A stretch of 64,000 nucleotides of DNA from Diprion similis (GCF_021155765.1 NC_060114.1:8129001-8193000); one strand, 5' to 3'; shown: positions 1-52,800, counted from the stretch's first letter. Numbers and translations: made by a program. Notes: generated by a model not told the origin, from the sequence alone.

Positions 1-446
1 ATTGAGGATCAACCATAAAAATCAATGCAATTAATATTGTTCAAGATTGTTCGAGTCTTCATTTCGAATTATGAGTTGAAAAAAAATATGGATTAGCGTT
101 CTGATTTTTTTCAAATATGAAATTATTTGTTTCTGAAATGTCGTGTGAGTTACTGTGTGGGTTATAAAATTATTTCAACAATTCTCGAGAAAATACTTGA
201 CGATTTTACCTTTCCTCTTCTTCGAAGAAGTAGAAAATGAACAAAAATGAAGAGGTAAATAAATGGAAATGAAAAACAACACAGAATGTATAGAAATTCG
301 ACACGAACAAAACGAAATGTGAGTGACCGTCAGTCAATTCGAGGCCAAATTATGCAATAAATCATAATTATCGTAGGTTATATGTAGATTTACAGATAGT
401 TTATTTGAAAAATATTTTTTTTTTTATATCATTTACGCACTTTAAC
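1..446 (-). other. jp: jp intron 10 (partial)
   Basis: AT-rich sequence after the donor at 446-441. I searched the minus strand for an acceptor followed by a hydrophobic segment and found none, so the jp terminal exon is placed outside the window. Confidence 0.5.
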
Positions 447-40680
<40,234 letters not shown>

Positions 40681-41007
40681 CTGCGTTCATCACTCTTTAC
40701 ACAACCGTATCACATCATCTTCAAGCGCTTCAAGTGTCAAAAATAAATATTGATCAATTCGTCGTGATTACGTTTGGTGTTAAACCTTACAATTGAACTG
40801 TGCAAAATTTATCGCAGATATTTGTTTCTCTGTGTTATTAGAATTTTGTTTTTCTGGTGAGAAAACTAAGGCTCAAAAAAACCTTAATACTGAAATCAAA
40901 GAGAACAAGTCTCGTTCGAAATCACGCGGTGTTGCTGAGTGAATTTACAAACGTCGTAAACCATCAGACCGCTGTGAAATTTATAATATCCTCAAAACAA
41001 CTGCCAG
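40681..41007 (+). other. candidate 5' UTR exon of the cytochrome b5-like gene
   Basis: Sequence ending at 41007 in a good donor (CTGCCAG/GTAAAT), about 1.1 kb before the acceptor at 42080. The 150 bases before the donor contain no ATG, as expected for a 5' UTR. The upstream limit is a guess. Support is the splice-site pair and the lack of ATG only. Confidence 0.3.
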
Positions 41008-42087
41008 GTAAATTTTTTTTACATATATTTCGGTATTCGATACTATTATTAAAATTATTGCGTACCTAGATTTATAATAATAAAAGAGGAAGAAACAATA
41101 ACAGTGATGAAAATATTTGTCAAAGTGCACGAAATTCTTATGATTGTATTGATTGTGTGTCTCTGAGTTTCTTTTTTGTTTTCGCTAGTGATTAGGTATT
41201 AGAAATTTGAATCAAGTCTATAATTCTGATTTTCACACTTACGATGTGAGAATAAGTTTCACAGTTATTCTCCAATCTTGTTACGAAGAAAAAGATACAG
41301 TTAACAGAGGGAAAATGAGAAATTTAACGGTTCAATTGACCGGTCGAAGTACGAAGTAAAAATAATTCGAGCAAAAAAGTAGGAAAAATTATCTCGAATA
41401 TTGGATTACCGCATTAGTAAGGCAACACCCTCACGCATGCTTCGGGTTTCAAACCGGTAATGAAATTACAGTAGGTAACATGCCTCGTGAAATCTTATTC
41501 CCCGCCTTTCGTTATCGCACTCCAGTTGTAGGCGCCGCGATGTCCTTAGAGCAGAAACTCGATGCGATTCCATCTTCGTTTGTCTTGGATGTAAAATCAG
41601 CTGAATCGTAGGTTAAATTCCGTAAAAATTGTAAGAAAATTCACCGGAACGAAGATGAAACAAGTTTAGAAATGTGTATAATGTATGATACCGGAAACGT
41701 TACGAAAGTTGTCGGTGTTGAGACAAATTTATTTTTGGTGGTCAAATAAATTCTTTTGAGAAGATAAATAAAAATTCCATATACACTTAACGATCGAAAA
41801 ATTACGATCACAGTTGAAAGTTAATAATTATACCTAAGACGAATGAAGTAAGAATTGTTCAAGAGAAATTTGTTTCGAAAGTAAAAAATTCTGTAACCAG
41901 AAAAAATGGTTAAAACATTATATGAAAGAATTTCTATTTGCTGCTACAGTTTCGGAAACTATAATAGCTTTCATAACCGTGAGATTTTCTTCTTCTTCTT
42001 TGGCATAGAGATATTTGAAAAGTACATAAAGATAAATGTTATTCCCATAACTAAAATCTGACTGAATTTTTCAAATCCAGAAGCGCG

Positions 42088-42642
42088 ATGCTAAACGTGA
42101 GGAAATTGCCGGACGCTGGTGTTCAGAACGGCGGTGGAGGAGCCAGAATACTGAGCATCACGTCAGTCGAAGTACCGGGAGAAACGGCGAGCACGCGAGT
42201 GGTCGAAAAATTCGACAAGCAGACCAAAAAGATGGCGAAACTCCCGAGCAGCAGCGAGGCGGTGGATTCTCAGTGCGTGAAACTGGGTCTAACGGAAGGA
42301 GCGACAGGCCCAACGGAAAGCGGAAGTAGCGGCGAATCTCTGGAGGCCGGTAAAGAGCTGAGGATAATTTCCCTCGACGAGATCGCCTGGCACGATACGC
42401 CCGACGATTGCTGGTTTGCGATTTACGATTACGTGTACGACTGCACCAGCTTCATCAGGGATCATCCCGGTGGCGACGACGTCCTTCTTGAGTACGCAGG
42501 TCGCGATGCGACTCTCGCTTTCATCGGCACGGGCCATTCAAAATTCGCGCGAAAAAGCCTCGAGCGATATCTTATCGGTGAACTTCCGCACTCTGAGAGG
42601 ATATTCCGAATCGCCGATGGCGTCAAGGTCTTCGGATACTGA
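42088..42642 (+). CDS. cytochrome b5-domain protein
   Basis: A 184-residue protein with an N-terminal low-complexity half (residues 1-88, G/S/E-rich) and a C-terminal cytochrome b5 haem-binding domain (about 92-166). The two axial histidines are visible: H126 in DHPGGDD and H150 in GTGHS. Conserved CWFAIYDYVYD and YLIGELP surround them. Proteins of this fold carry one b-type haem and transfer single electrons, for example to desaturases or P450s. There is no C-terminal membrane anchor, unlike ER cytochrome b5, so the product is probably soluble; it resembles the small stand-alone insect b5 proteins. A splice acceptor (AAATCCAG) at 42079-42080 lies seven bases before the ATG, so the 5' UTR is probably split. 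The coding part is a single exon, markedly more GC-rich than its flanks. No partner enzyme is adjacent. Confidence 0.9.
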   Translation: MLNVRKLPDAGVQNGGGGARILSITSVEVPGETASTRVVEKFDKQTKKMAKLPSSSEAVDSQCVKLGLTEGATGPTESGSSGESLEAGKELRIISLDEIAWHDTPDDCWFAIYDYVYDCTSFIRDHPGGDDVLLEYAGRDATLAFIGTGHSKFARKSLERYLIGELPHSERIFRIADGVKVFGY

Positions 42643-43162
42643 TCGAAAGCCCGGAGAAATGAAGAAAGGTGCGAATGGGTGGAGAGAGTTTTCGCATCTC
42701 ACCGTTGCCACTTGAGAATTGAAACCACTGAAAATTTGAGCGGTTGACAATCGCGACCCACGCTTGTTACTTGAGTTACTTTTGGGGCGAAAATGACTCG
42801 TTCAAGGACTCTCAGATTTGAGGACAGCGATTTTTTACTTAAATCATGTTTAGTTCCCTCTTACGGACGTTTGAGACTTTTTTTTAAATATTTTTTCAGT
42901 TTTAAAAAGATTTTTTCTCCTCCTCCGATTTTTTATTCACGAAGGAAACATGCCCCGAATAATGAAATGATTTTTTCTTTCGAGTGAGTTAACCAATCGT
43001 CAATATTTGTTTACATTAATACCGCTTCGAGCGGAATTTGATTTAATCGATAAGTCAATCGATTCGGTCGACCTCGAAGGTTTAAACCAGTGAGAAATTA
43101 AAAATTCATCACAGAATATTTATTATACTAGCTTTGAGAGGCAATTTTGGAGCTTCTGTACC

Positions 43163-43448
43163 GTGGTGTGAGTATACATGGTGTGCCGAGAACTTCTACG
43201 ACACGCCCCTTTTTTAGAGATTAAAGCCTTTAAGTGAGATGTGTACCAACTGTCTAAAGAAATCCCTATATTGCTAGGGAATTATTTTTCTGGCGAACGC
43301 TACCCTGCTCGGTAATGCCATCATGTATAGTTGTGGTGTGAGTTATTTAAAGTCCCGCCAATTTTTTCCTCAGGAAGATTCAACGTCGTGACAATTAATC
43401 GCCATTGATCTAGGGTATTTTGGCGCCGTTGGTACACATCCTACTTAC
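43163..43448. repeat. MITE-like repeat, copy B
   Basis: Starts with GTGGTGTGAGTATACAT and contains a core bounded by the inverted pair GAGATGTGTACCAAC and GTTGGTACACATCC. By eye it is highly similar, end to end, to the reverse complement of 10863-11155. Internally the GTGGTGTGAGT motif appears again near 43335. The copy lacks the far terminal repeat present in copy A, so it seems truncated. It lies about 0.5 kb after the stop of the cytochrome b5-like gene, possibly within its 3' UTR. Confidence 0.8.
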
Positions 43449-43954
43449 CGTCTTCTTCGATGCAAACCTCAACAGATGTGTCAGAACCCCGTCGCCTAAT
43501 CTTAGACACCAGTTTAACACGATAGAATATCTAACTATATATAATACCAACGGAGATATTTTTTTTTAATTATGAGATCAGTCGTACCATACTTAAACTA
43601 CTATATTTATTAATCACCTATTTATTTTTATTCCTACTGAGTATATGATATTGTAAAAACGAGCGGCGTCTCTTTCTTTTTGGCTTTTGATTACATAGAC
43701 GCTGTTTTGTTTCGGCACGAGAACCAGATGTTTTCTGTTGTACTTAAATACTAATACTAAATACGATATTTAGATTGTATAGATGTTGATCGATAAGTAG
43801 TTGTGGAAAAAAAAAAAAGAAATCAGAATGGAAGTAGCTATTTACGGAAAAAGTTACTAGGAAAAATAAACTACTGCTGCACAGTATTATAAAAAGAGAG
43901 AAAAGAGAATATTAAAGTAGATATATTGTACATAAATACGTTTTTTCCTTCAGC

Positions 43955-43960
43955 AATAAA
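43955..43960 (+). terminator. candidate poly(A) signal, cytochrome b5-like gene
   Basis: AATAAA about 1.3 kb after the stop codon. It would put the repeat at 43163-43448 inside the 3' UTR. Other A/T-rich signals are possible. Confidence 0.3.
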
Positions 43961-44645
43961 CGTAATGATGATATTATCATTAAGTATAATTTGTAACTTT
44001 GTTGGGAGATAATTGTGCAATGCGAGTTCATTCTTATTTCGTTCTTATCGATTTATGTTTTACTATTGTTTAAATCATCGCATTGCCAAATGTCAGATTT
44101 CGATTTGTACATTTGTTTCGCATTAAGTGGTGAACATTTCGTCAGTCGATTAATATTATCATTTTAACATAGAAGATACATAATGTATTTTATAATGACT
44201 TACAGCTGTATACTTGTTATATCTGTCACGGTAACAACAAAAAAAGTTGACTAAAATAAAAAGATTAAACGCCAGCTGACTATATATATATATCCTTATC
44301 TCGTGTCTTCAATACATCTGCAATTGCGTATATCTTCTACGTATTACACTAGAACCGCTCTCGCGTTAATTGAATTTTCAGATTATTTCGCCATCCACAA
44401 CCGTCCGCAAATAATCCGCATAAACTCTAATTCATGAAGAAGAATTACGATATAAAAAGAAAACGTTGAACCGCTTGGAAATCTCATTTTGCAGAGTGTT
44501 TTTTTCTGCGTTATTCATGCCGGCCGTTTATTGATAAACTGAAATTTTACTGTTCTTTTTTTTTTAAGAAACGGTGCAGATATTCGACCGATTGATTAGA
44601 AAATTGAAGACATGTGTATCAAGTTTTAGATTGCGGTTAAGCCAG

Positions 44646-44668
44646 TTTTTTTTTTTTTTTTTTTTTTT
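44646..44668. repeat. poly-T run
   Basis: 23 consecutive T just downstream of the Maf-like gene. Confidence 0.9.
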
Positions 44669-44884
44669 CCACTTACACGTAATATCATACGTGTATTGAA
44701 AGTGGATGAGTAGCTAAAATGATCGTATAACAGGACAAAAAAGAGGAGATAATAGTAAATAATAATAAACAAAATGATGTTATTATCATTGTATTACGTA
44801 GGAGAAAAAAGTATGGACGCTTTTAAAAAAAATTATCTTTTCTTTCTCCCTCTGTTTCCAATATCAAGAAACATAAGAATAATT

Positions 44885-47412
44885 TCAGTTGTAAAGTTCG
44901 TTTAAATTCTTCGTCAGCATGTAAACGGGAAGCCCCATTACGGTAAAAAAATCCCCGTTTATCTTCTCAACAAGACAGCCACCGAAGCCTTGAATCCCAT
45001 ATCCCCCAGCTTTATCCCTGTATCACATACATTGCTAATGAGAAAAAACATCGATCAAGGGGTTATTGAATTATACAATCACTAAGCAATAAACCAGAGA
45101 ATAATAAATATTTGAGCAAGTGACTTATCCGTGAAAATATAATTACAAGGGTTCCCCGGTCTTGACGTATGCTTCGATTTGGGCCTGTGTAATACCGCCG
45201 AATGTCACATCAGTCTTTTCGTAAAATTTCACCTCATCGCTGTTAGTTTTTAAACAAACACCCGTGTAAACCGTGTGCGTTTTTCCAGCCAGGCTGAAAT
45301 CAATTGGTAATGATGATAATAATGCTAATAACAACTGTTATTCTATTATAGTTCGTCTATTTTTTTTTTCTTTACGGGTAACCACACTCTAGTATTTTGG
45401 AAAATTGTTTTTTTTTTATGCTCAAACCATACTTTAGGGTCGAAAAAAAATATGCAGTTGGCCCTATAGTGGCAATTTTTTCAATATACCAAAGGTTCTA
45501 TTTTCGATTTCACAACAGAGTTGAAACGCATTTTTCAAGGAACCAGTTTTTTCAAACTGGGAGGACAGATTACTTGAACCGTTGCGCGTTGCATGGAGTG
45601 GTTTGAAAATTTGAGAGCAGCTTTACAAGTATATCCTTTGGAGAAGTACGTAGCCGTTTTTTTTTAATTAATGTAAACTTTGTTTCGTATGAACAATTTA
45701 CTGCTTATTTTTTAGCTAAAAATCGATTTATTTTTCAAAAATGCACTATTTATACCAAATTTGATAAAAAAAAAAAGAAAACTCCGACGCACGTCTACAG
45801 GCAATAGAATGTAGGTTATAAAACTTTTTGGCTTTTTGCTTCAGGTGTTACAGGTCGCCGCCATTTTGCATCAAAATGATAATAAAACATTTGTTTTTCA
45901 TGCTTCTGTGTGTTAAATGAAGCCTTTGAAAAAAATCCTATTCCGTTTTCCATACTCCCAAAATAAAATGTTAAATTTAGGCCTTTTGTTGGTCGCTAGA
46001 GTGGTGTTACCCCTTAAATCGACTTTTAGGATCTTCTAGCCGCGAGAAAAATAAAATTTTTATAAATGTGAAGAATGAGAAAAGAACAATTATATGAAAC
46101 AAAACTTTTTGTAAACAATTATCAGCGTTCGTAGAAAATATAATGAACGTAAATTGAGAAAATGACTTTTTTTGACATTCGTATGTATGCGTATTTAGCA
46201 CCGTACCACCCTTACATCGACAGCATTTTAATTGCTTCATTTGAATCCTTTGGTTTCCCATAGATAACCTCGTCCATGGTGACGATTGTGTCGGCACCGA
46301 TAACGAGTTTAGGTTGTACCTCGTCGTCCTTGAGTCTCTCGTAAACTTCGATCACCTTAAAATAGGCTAAATCCTTGACGTAGTCACCGTGCGATTTGTA
46401 CTTTGCTCTATCTAAATTTTCATCGTACGTCGAAGGAACGACCTCTGGTCTTAATCCCTTAAAATGATAGAAGGAAGGGATAATCAACCTTCCGGCTGAC
46501 TTGTTTTCGATCCGAAACATAAAATGCGACTTCAATTCCGTACGAATTATGTGACAATCACTGGCGATGCAGCTGCATGAGAATATAGGATGCATTGTCA
46601 CATAATTCGTAAAGAATCGAAGTCGCATCTTGTTGCAGACAAAAAACAAGTTAGGCGGTAGATTAAGACATTTATACATTTTACTCTACGCTAGTTTTTC
46701 CGCCAATTTCGTATTGCGTTCTTCAAAATGAGATTATCGACATCGACCTCCATTCTAACCTTTCGTGGTCACACCTCCAAATTCAATCGACGGTGGTTAT
46801 ACTGGATCGATTATACCCAGTCGGTTTTCAAAAATGTATTGTGACCAAACTATCCGTCCCAACGTGGTTCAAAAAATTATGGAACATGTTATGAACATTT
46901 TAGATGATGTACGAAAAGTTTATTCACAAGAAAGAAAATGGTGACATGTTTAAATAAATCATGAGAAGGTCAATGCGCAAAAACGACACTTTCACTATTG
47001 AAATCATAACTTTGTAAGTTTATTATATTTTCAAGTAAAATTTGGAGGTGATACTCCTTATGTGTAATACTTCCAGGAAAAAATAGTAGCATGCTGCACG
47101 TTCAAAAACGTATTCATTTCGTGTGTGTGTGACCACGAAGGGTTAAACTGTTCAATTTTTTTCCCGATCTGAACGATCTTGCCATACTTCGAAACCCCGT
47201 TCGAAACTACGATATTTCACGAAAAAGCCACTAGAGAGCGCTAAAATAAGCAGCATGGCGTTGAGGCGTGTGCATGTTTCTAACACATTTCAATGGATTG
47301 TACTACATTCTCATCCACTCACCAAATTCTCGATTATCTCTTTCCGCCTTGGAGAGCCGCTGGCTAGAATAATACGCCCGGCTTGTAGAATCTGTTTCGT
47401 TGGTTCCAGCAT
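44885..47412 (-). CDS. Maf/ASMTL-type nucleotide pyrophosphatase
   Basis: Four exons in transcript order, 47323-47412, 46216-46457, 45147-45293 and 44885-45017, all with GT/AG and consistent phase, give 203 residues, the usual length for the family. Maf proteins hydrolyse dTTP, UTP and modified nucleotides to monophosphates, cleaning the nucleotide pool. Diagnostic motifs: [10 protein letters not shown] at 16-25 near the N-terminus, GADTIV at 84-89 with the catalytic aspartate D86, YGKP at 96-99, THTVYTGV, and [10 protein letters not shown] in the last exon. The short N-terminus has no targeting signal. In vertebrates this domain is also fused to a methyltransferase-like domain (ASMTL); here it stands alone. 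Head to head with PSMB7. Intron 2 carries a foldback element at 46499-46652. Confidence 0.92.
46499..46652. repeat. foldback element (long hairpin) in Maf intron 2
   Basis: Two arms of about 55-60 bases are near-perfect inverted copies: left arm ACTTGTTTTCG...ACGAATTATGTGACAAT, right arm ATTGTCACATAATTCGT...AAAACAAG. The loop contains the self-complementary CAGCTG. It is typical of a small non-autonomous DNA element; no coding capacity. Confidence 0.85.
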
Positions 47413-47960
47413 GTTGGTGGTAAATTAATTTTTCTAACAAAAATTCGTCTACTATGTTGATTTTCCTCAATTTTATCTTATCGAATGCTGAAATCAGCTA
47501 CTAGGTTATATCCACGTAGCTCTAGCCTCTGATATATAGATAAGTGCGCATGCTGCTTACTTGGACATATATTTTCATATTTTCCAGCTGTACCAACCTT
47601 GGAATTTTAAATCAATAGCTAAAAAGAAGCTACAATTACGAGGAATCCTACACATGAACTCCAATCAATCAAATGCTAATCTATCTATGTAATGCTTGAT
47701 TTCTTACGCAGAAAAAAAATTGAAGTTGCTGGAAATAATTGCATGTATTATTAGAGTTAGTAAAAAATACATTGAGTTTGTACACCAGAAATGAGCCCTA
47801 GAGTAATCGAAGACTGATCAACTGTTCGGGATGCGATTGTCATAGGGACTTTGATTCCATTAGATTGGTGGGCTTGTAAACACCTTGACTTGCCAGTCGT
47901 TGTCAGTCACAAAGCGACTGCGCGTATGTTGTGTCAGTATTTTAACCAAAAAGATACATC
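47413..47960. promoter_or_regulatory. divergent promoter region, Maf-like gene / PSMB7
   Basis: The 548 bases between the two initiator ATGs have no open frame of note and must hold both start sites, since the genes point away from each other. No specific element can be assigned by eye. Confidence 0.55.
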
Positions 47961-49677
47961 ATGTCGTCTCTTCTGATCCCCAACATTCCTGCGCCCGGTT
48001 TTTCGTTCGATAACTGTCAGAGGTGAGAAGCTTAAAATATGTAAAGAGACGCCCAGCGTTCAGAATTCATTCCAAAGCTTCAATCCCTCCCATCTGATCA
48101 CGAATGCACCAAACTAATCGCATTTCGTGGTTCATCTAAATGCAATGTTGCTGTGTCACGAAAAGCAACAAACTGACTACCTAACCTCAATTTTCTGAAC
48201 ATAATTTTCCACAAGCATATTTGAAGTACGCTTTCTCGAAGTGCTCTCAAAATGAGTGAATGCTAGTAAATTTTTATACCACTTTTCGAATGAATCGAAT
48301 TGTATCAATAATTATACATTCTGGCCTGTGGTGCAAAATCTCAAAAACTTTCTGAACACTCGGTGTTTGGTAAGAGCTGGAGTATTACTACAAAGCCATC
48401 AACAACGGAACCGATTATATCTACAACAATTGTTTCATTTCCATAGAAATGCGTTCCTTGCCCAGAAAGGATACGCAGCTCCAAAGGCAACGAAGACCGG
48501 AACGACAATTGTCGGTATAGTATTCAAGGATGGTGTCATCCTTGGTGCAGACACCAGAGCAACGGAGGATACGATCGTATCGGATAAGAACTGCAGCAAG
48601 ATTCACTTCTTGGCTCAAAATATGTAGTGAGTATAACGAAGGCGAGAGCTTTGGAGTCGGGTTGAATTAAGTGCATAACAAAACTTTTATCATGTCAGTT
48701 GCTGTGGTGCTGGAACAGCAGCTGACACCGAAATGACGACGCAGATGATAGCGAGTCAGCTAGAGTTGCATCGCCTCAACACCGGTCGTGTCGTACCTGT
48801 TGAAACAGCCAACACGATGCTGAAGCAACTGCTGTTCCGTCACCAAGGACACATTGGGGCTGCCCTTGTCCTCGGCGGTGTCGATCTGAAAGGACCCCAT
48901 CTCCACTGCATATATCCTCATGGGTCAACTGACAAATTACCATACTGCACAATGGGATCCGGATCTCTCGCTGCTATGTCCGTGTTTGAGAGCAAATGGA
49001 AGCCGAACCTTACAGTGGGTATCAAGTTTCTTTGTGTATATTTTTCTTTAACGTAGTTGATTCCCGTATCTTTTTTTTTGCCTGAGGAGTCTAAAAAGTT
49101 TTTGAATTGAAAACCGCACAATCTGATATGTCGGACTATTATTCTAAACGCTATTTTGAACGTTTTTGAATTCCATCCTAACGTTATTGTAATTCTGAGG
49201 TCAGGATATGTTTGTGAGGCTTTTAAAACCGTCGGGGCGATTGCATCACTTTTTGATTTCAGGGTCAGCCATTTAGAATTATGAAATTCTGCGACCCCGA
49301 ATCGAACGCAGCGATTCAAAAAACCATTATTTCAAACATTGATATCAGAACTTCACGCTACTTCGATTGTTTCTGATTTCTATCGCTCTGTTCTTTACCA
49401 GGAGGAAGAGGGTAAAAATCTCGTCGCGGACGCAATCAGAGCTGGTATCTTCAACGATTTGGGCTCAGGATCGAACGTAGACGTCTGCGTGATCCGAAAG
49501 GGTTCGGTTGACTATATACGGCCTTTTGACGTGGCCAACAAGAAGGGACAGAAGCAGGGATCGTACCGCTACAAGCGGGGCACGACGGCTGTGCTGAGCA
49601 AGGTCGTGCGTCCTGTAATAATCGAGAAGACTGTGATCCGCAGGATCGAGCAGGAGTCGATGGACACGTCGTCGTGA
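47961..49677 (+). CDS. PSMB7: 20S proteasome subunit beta type-7 (beta-2)
   Basis: Four exons, 47961-48022, 48447-48626, 48699-49014 and 49402-49677, in frame across all GT/AG introns, give 277 residues, the length of the human protein. This is the catalytic beta-2 subunit with trypsin-like activity in the 20S core. The propeptide covers residues 1-39; autocleavage in KTG/TTIVG exposes T40 as N-terminal nucleophile. The partner residues are present: D56 in GADTR and K72 in NCSK. Strongly conserved blocks are [47 protein letters not shown] and [11 protein letters not shown]. The C-terminal extension (after RPFDV) is the arm that in this subunit wraps the neighbouring beta-3. It converges on the villin-like gene, 208 bases between stops. 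Confidence 0.97.
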
Positions 49678-49790
49678 ACGGAAGGACGATAGGGGAGTAA
49701 AGAACGTGAAAACAACCATTTAAAATTATATAAGAAAAAAAACAAGGATTAATCGTCCGTTTTGTTCCGTTTTTGTATTAAATATCTGGA

Positions 49791-49796
49791 AATAAA
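49791..49796 (+). terminator. PSMB7: poly(A) signal of PSMB7
   Basis: AATAAA 114 bases after the PSMB7 stop, inside the short gap between the two convergent genes. Confidence 0.65.
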
Positions 49797-49885
49797 TTTC
49801 AATCATACTCTGACTCTGGTCTATAACCTTTAAACGTCGACAAAACACGTTAAAAAAATATTCTCGAGTGCTGATTCGTAAGGTT

Positions 49886-52800
49886 TTAAAACAGTCCGGC
49901 GGCCTGTTTCAGTCTCTGCCTCCGCCACGCGGGTAATTTCTCAAATTCCGACGGTTGGATTTTGAATACCGCTAAAAAATCGTCATGCGTCAAGTGCATC
50001 TCTTTCCGTTCTACATCTACGCCGGCTGGCAAATTTTCTGGCTCATTCTTCAGCATTTTCAATGGGTATTTGACCAAGTTGTCGAAATTCGACATCGCTT
50101 CCTTTTCCTCGGCTTCGTTACCGCTAGTTGGCCCCGCCATTTGCTTGTCCAAAAGTGAACTTCTCAGAGCGTTGAAGCTCTGGTAATCCCTGAGCGAGTT
50201 GTGATTCCAATTCTCGAAGAGGCCGATGAACGTTGGCGGTTCGAAACCTGCGAAAAGGTTCAAATTCGGCATAAAATTCCATGTTCGAGCCCATTTCTGT
50301 GTCTTTTCCCCACCTTGTCTGATCACTGTGATCGTCGTGTTCCGATCCCGACTAGCTGGGTGTGTGTATAGAAATACCGTCGCCATTTCAACGCACTCCT
50401 TGACCGTTTTTACCGTCGACCAATCGCCCAGCCATACCCAAATCGTGTTTCCCGTGTCCAAGAGCCACGCCGCCTCGGGCAGCAACGCGGCCTGTCCAAA
50501 TCCCAGGATTTCCTGACCTACGAAGGCTGCGTCCTCCACCTGACAGTGATAAAGTCGTTTTTCGCACTCCTCAACGATGTCAACCGTTTCTGTTGAGTAG
50601 ACACTTCGCCCTGAAAGTTGTGCGAATTGACCAGATTTTTTTACAAGGTGAAATGTGAAATTAAATGTACATGAGTTGATATCAAAAAATGATTTATATC
50701 GCATCAGTATAGTTTAATCAAAAGTAATTTCTGACTATTTGCCTGCTTCGATGCTCGTCACAGCTAAGGATAACCCCTTAAAGAAAGTCTTCCTACCTCC
50801 AAGCTGCGCCCAAAACCCATCGTCCTCCTTTCCCTCGGCTATCAGCGGAGTTGTGCTGGACGCCAAACGTCTCGAAGCTTCTCTCGAGTCTCCGGTGCTT
50901 CGCCCTCCGCACCAGACGACAGGTGAGTCTGAAAAGAGGATGAAAACCCCGCTGGAGTCGAGGCTGCTAGACCTAAGTGGTCGCTCGACGGCCTTCGAGG
51001 TGTATGGAGTGGAGCCAAGCACCCTGACGAGGTACTTTTTCGGGGCTGTGAAATTCGAAGAAAAGCTAATTATTCATCCTCACAATATTTCATTTCTGGA
51101 TCTTGACACGGTACAGTTAATCGGAATGTTCAATGTACGTTTGTCTCTGTGTTGACCGGACAGAATGGTCAATTTTCCACCGTATATTTGCAGCAGGTGA
51201 GGCGGCTCTCGACCCTGCGATGCTACCACCAACTGACCGCAAGATTCTTCAATTAATTTACATGCAAATTCCAGGGCAGCTTCTCTATCCACACTGGACG
51301 AATGCGCACCCTTCCAACAATAAACCTGCAAATGATGATCAAAATTAGAATTATGTTGAAACTGTTGAAACTGTTGAAACTCTAAGTCGCAGACTGACAA
51401 GAATTTCCGTTTGGAGTCAATAAGGATTCTTGAAATTCGTTTAAAATGCTTTTAGGGAACTCTTACTTTCAGAAAATAGTCGAGATTCATGTAAGACTAA
51501 TTTAGAACAATATTACTGACTCGAATTAAGTGAAAAACGAATTTCCATATTAAGTAATTGTAAGATGTGATGAGATTTCAGTGAAAACCAAGTGTCGTTT
51601 GGTGTGGAATATCGTGACGAAAAATGATTGAGAATTCTCAAAACAGGCCCTCACGGTAAAAAATTTTCCGACACACACACACAAAAGTCATTATGTCACA
51701 ATGAAAGCTGAACAAACTGAGGAAAAAGAGGAGGATATCTCACTATAACTCGACTCTTCCTCCCGGCGCCGTATCTATACTGCATGACGTAGCAGGCCTC
51801 AGCGTAGTAAATTCCTGCGTCACGAAACGAGGTGACGTCGCTCTTGGCGACCTTCCAAAAGGTCCTATCGCCAGATCCGTCATCGACGAGTTGGCAGTCC
51901 GCGGCCATCCTGGGCCGTTCGGCCATATAATCGGGTTCAAAATAGGAGGGCAAAATGAGGGCCCTTTTTTTCTCGGAGTCCCATCCTCGGAGGAGAGATT
52001 TCATCTCCGATGGTTCGTGTCCGTCAACGGCGCGAGCGACGGGCGTAGCCGAGGAGTATCCCTTCTTCTTGACGAATCCACGGGCGTTTCTGACGGCCTC
52101 GAGTTTCTCCCTTGCGTTGACTTCCCGCCCGACCCAGGCCCAAACTCCTGCCTCGCCTCGGTCGATAAGGAAGACCGATTCCGGGGACAAATCGGCACGG
52201 AAAATCGGGCCCGACTTCAGCTCCGCGACTTTGTACTTACCCGACTGCTCCGTACATTTGTACAGCTTTATAGGACTCGGTGACCCCGTAGACCCCGTTC
52301 GCCCCGGCATCACAACCCTCGAATCCGGGGCCAACACGCTGTCGAATAAAGCTCTGTCCTCCCGTCCCATCGTTTGCTCGTAACCATCGTCCACCATCAC
52401 CACTCGACCATTGTTGTTTTCCTTCCGAAGCTCCACTATCTTCGCGGCGTGCTTTTTGTGCAGTGGAAGAGCCGATGATCCGATCCAGAGGAAGATCACT
52501 CCTCTTCGGATGAAGAAAAGTCGATAAGACATGCTTAGTTGGGTCAATTTTTTTTTTCTCTCTTTTGGAATACATTCCTCGAATTTTATTCACGCAAAAA
52601 ATGGAGGGAGAGATTCAAAAAAAAAAATCTGTATGATATCACCCCTGAATGAATTCAAAGATAGTAAAAGATATTACGTGGAGGTAAATGATATCAAAAG
52701 AATTTCCAAAACACATCAAAATTTCAACGAACTCCAAAATATTTCAGACTTTAAAATATTCGATATAAGTTTTTTTATATTAGGATTTCGACGAATTTCA

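Noticed and set aside
51891-52383. Two long plus-strand frames (130 and 142 codons)
   Set aside because: Antisense of villin-like exon 5; the minus-strand gelsolin repeats are clear.
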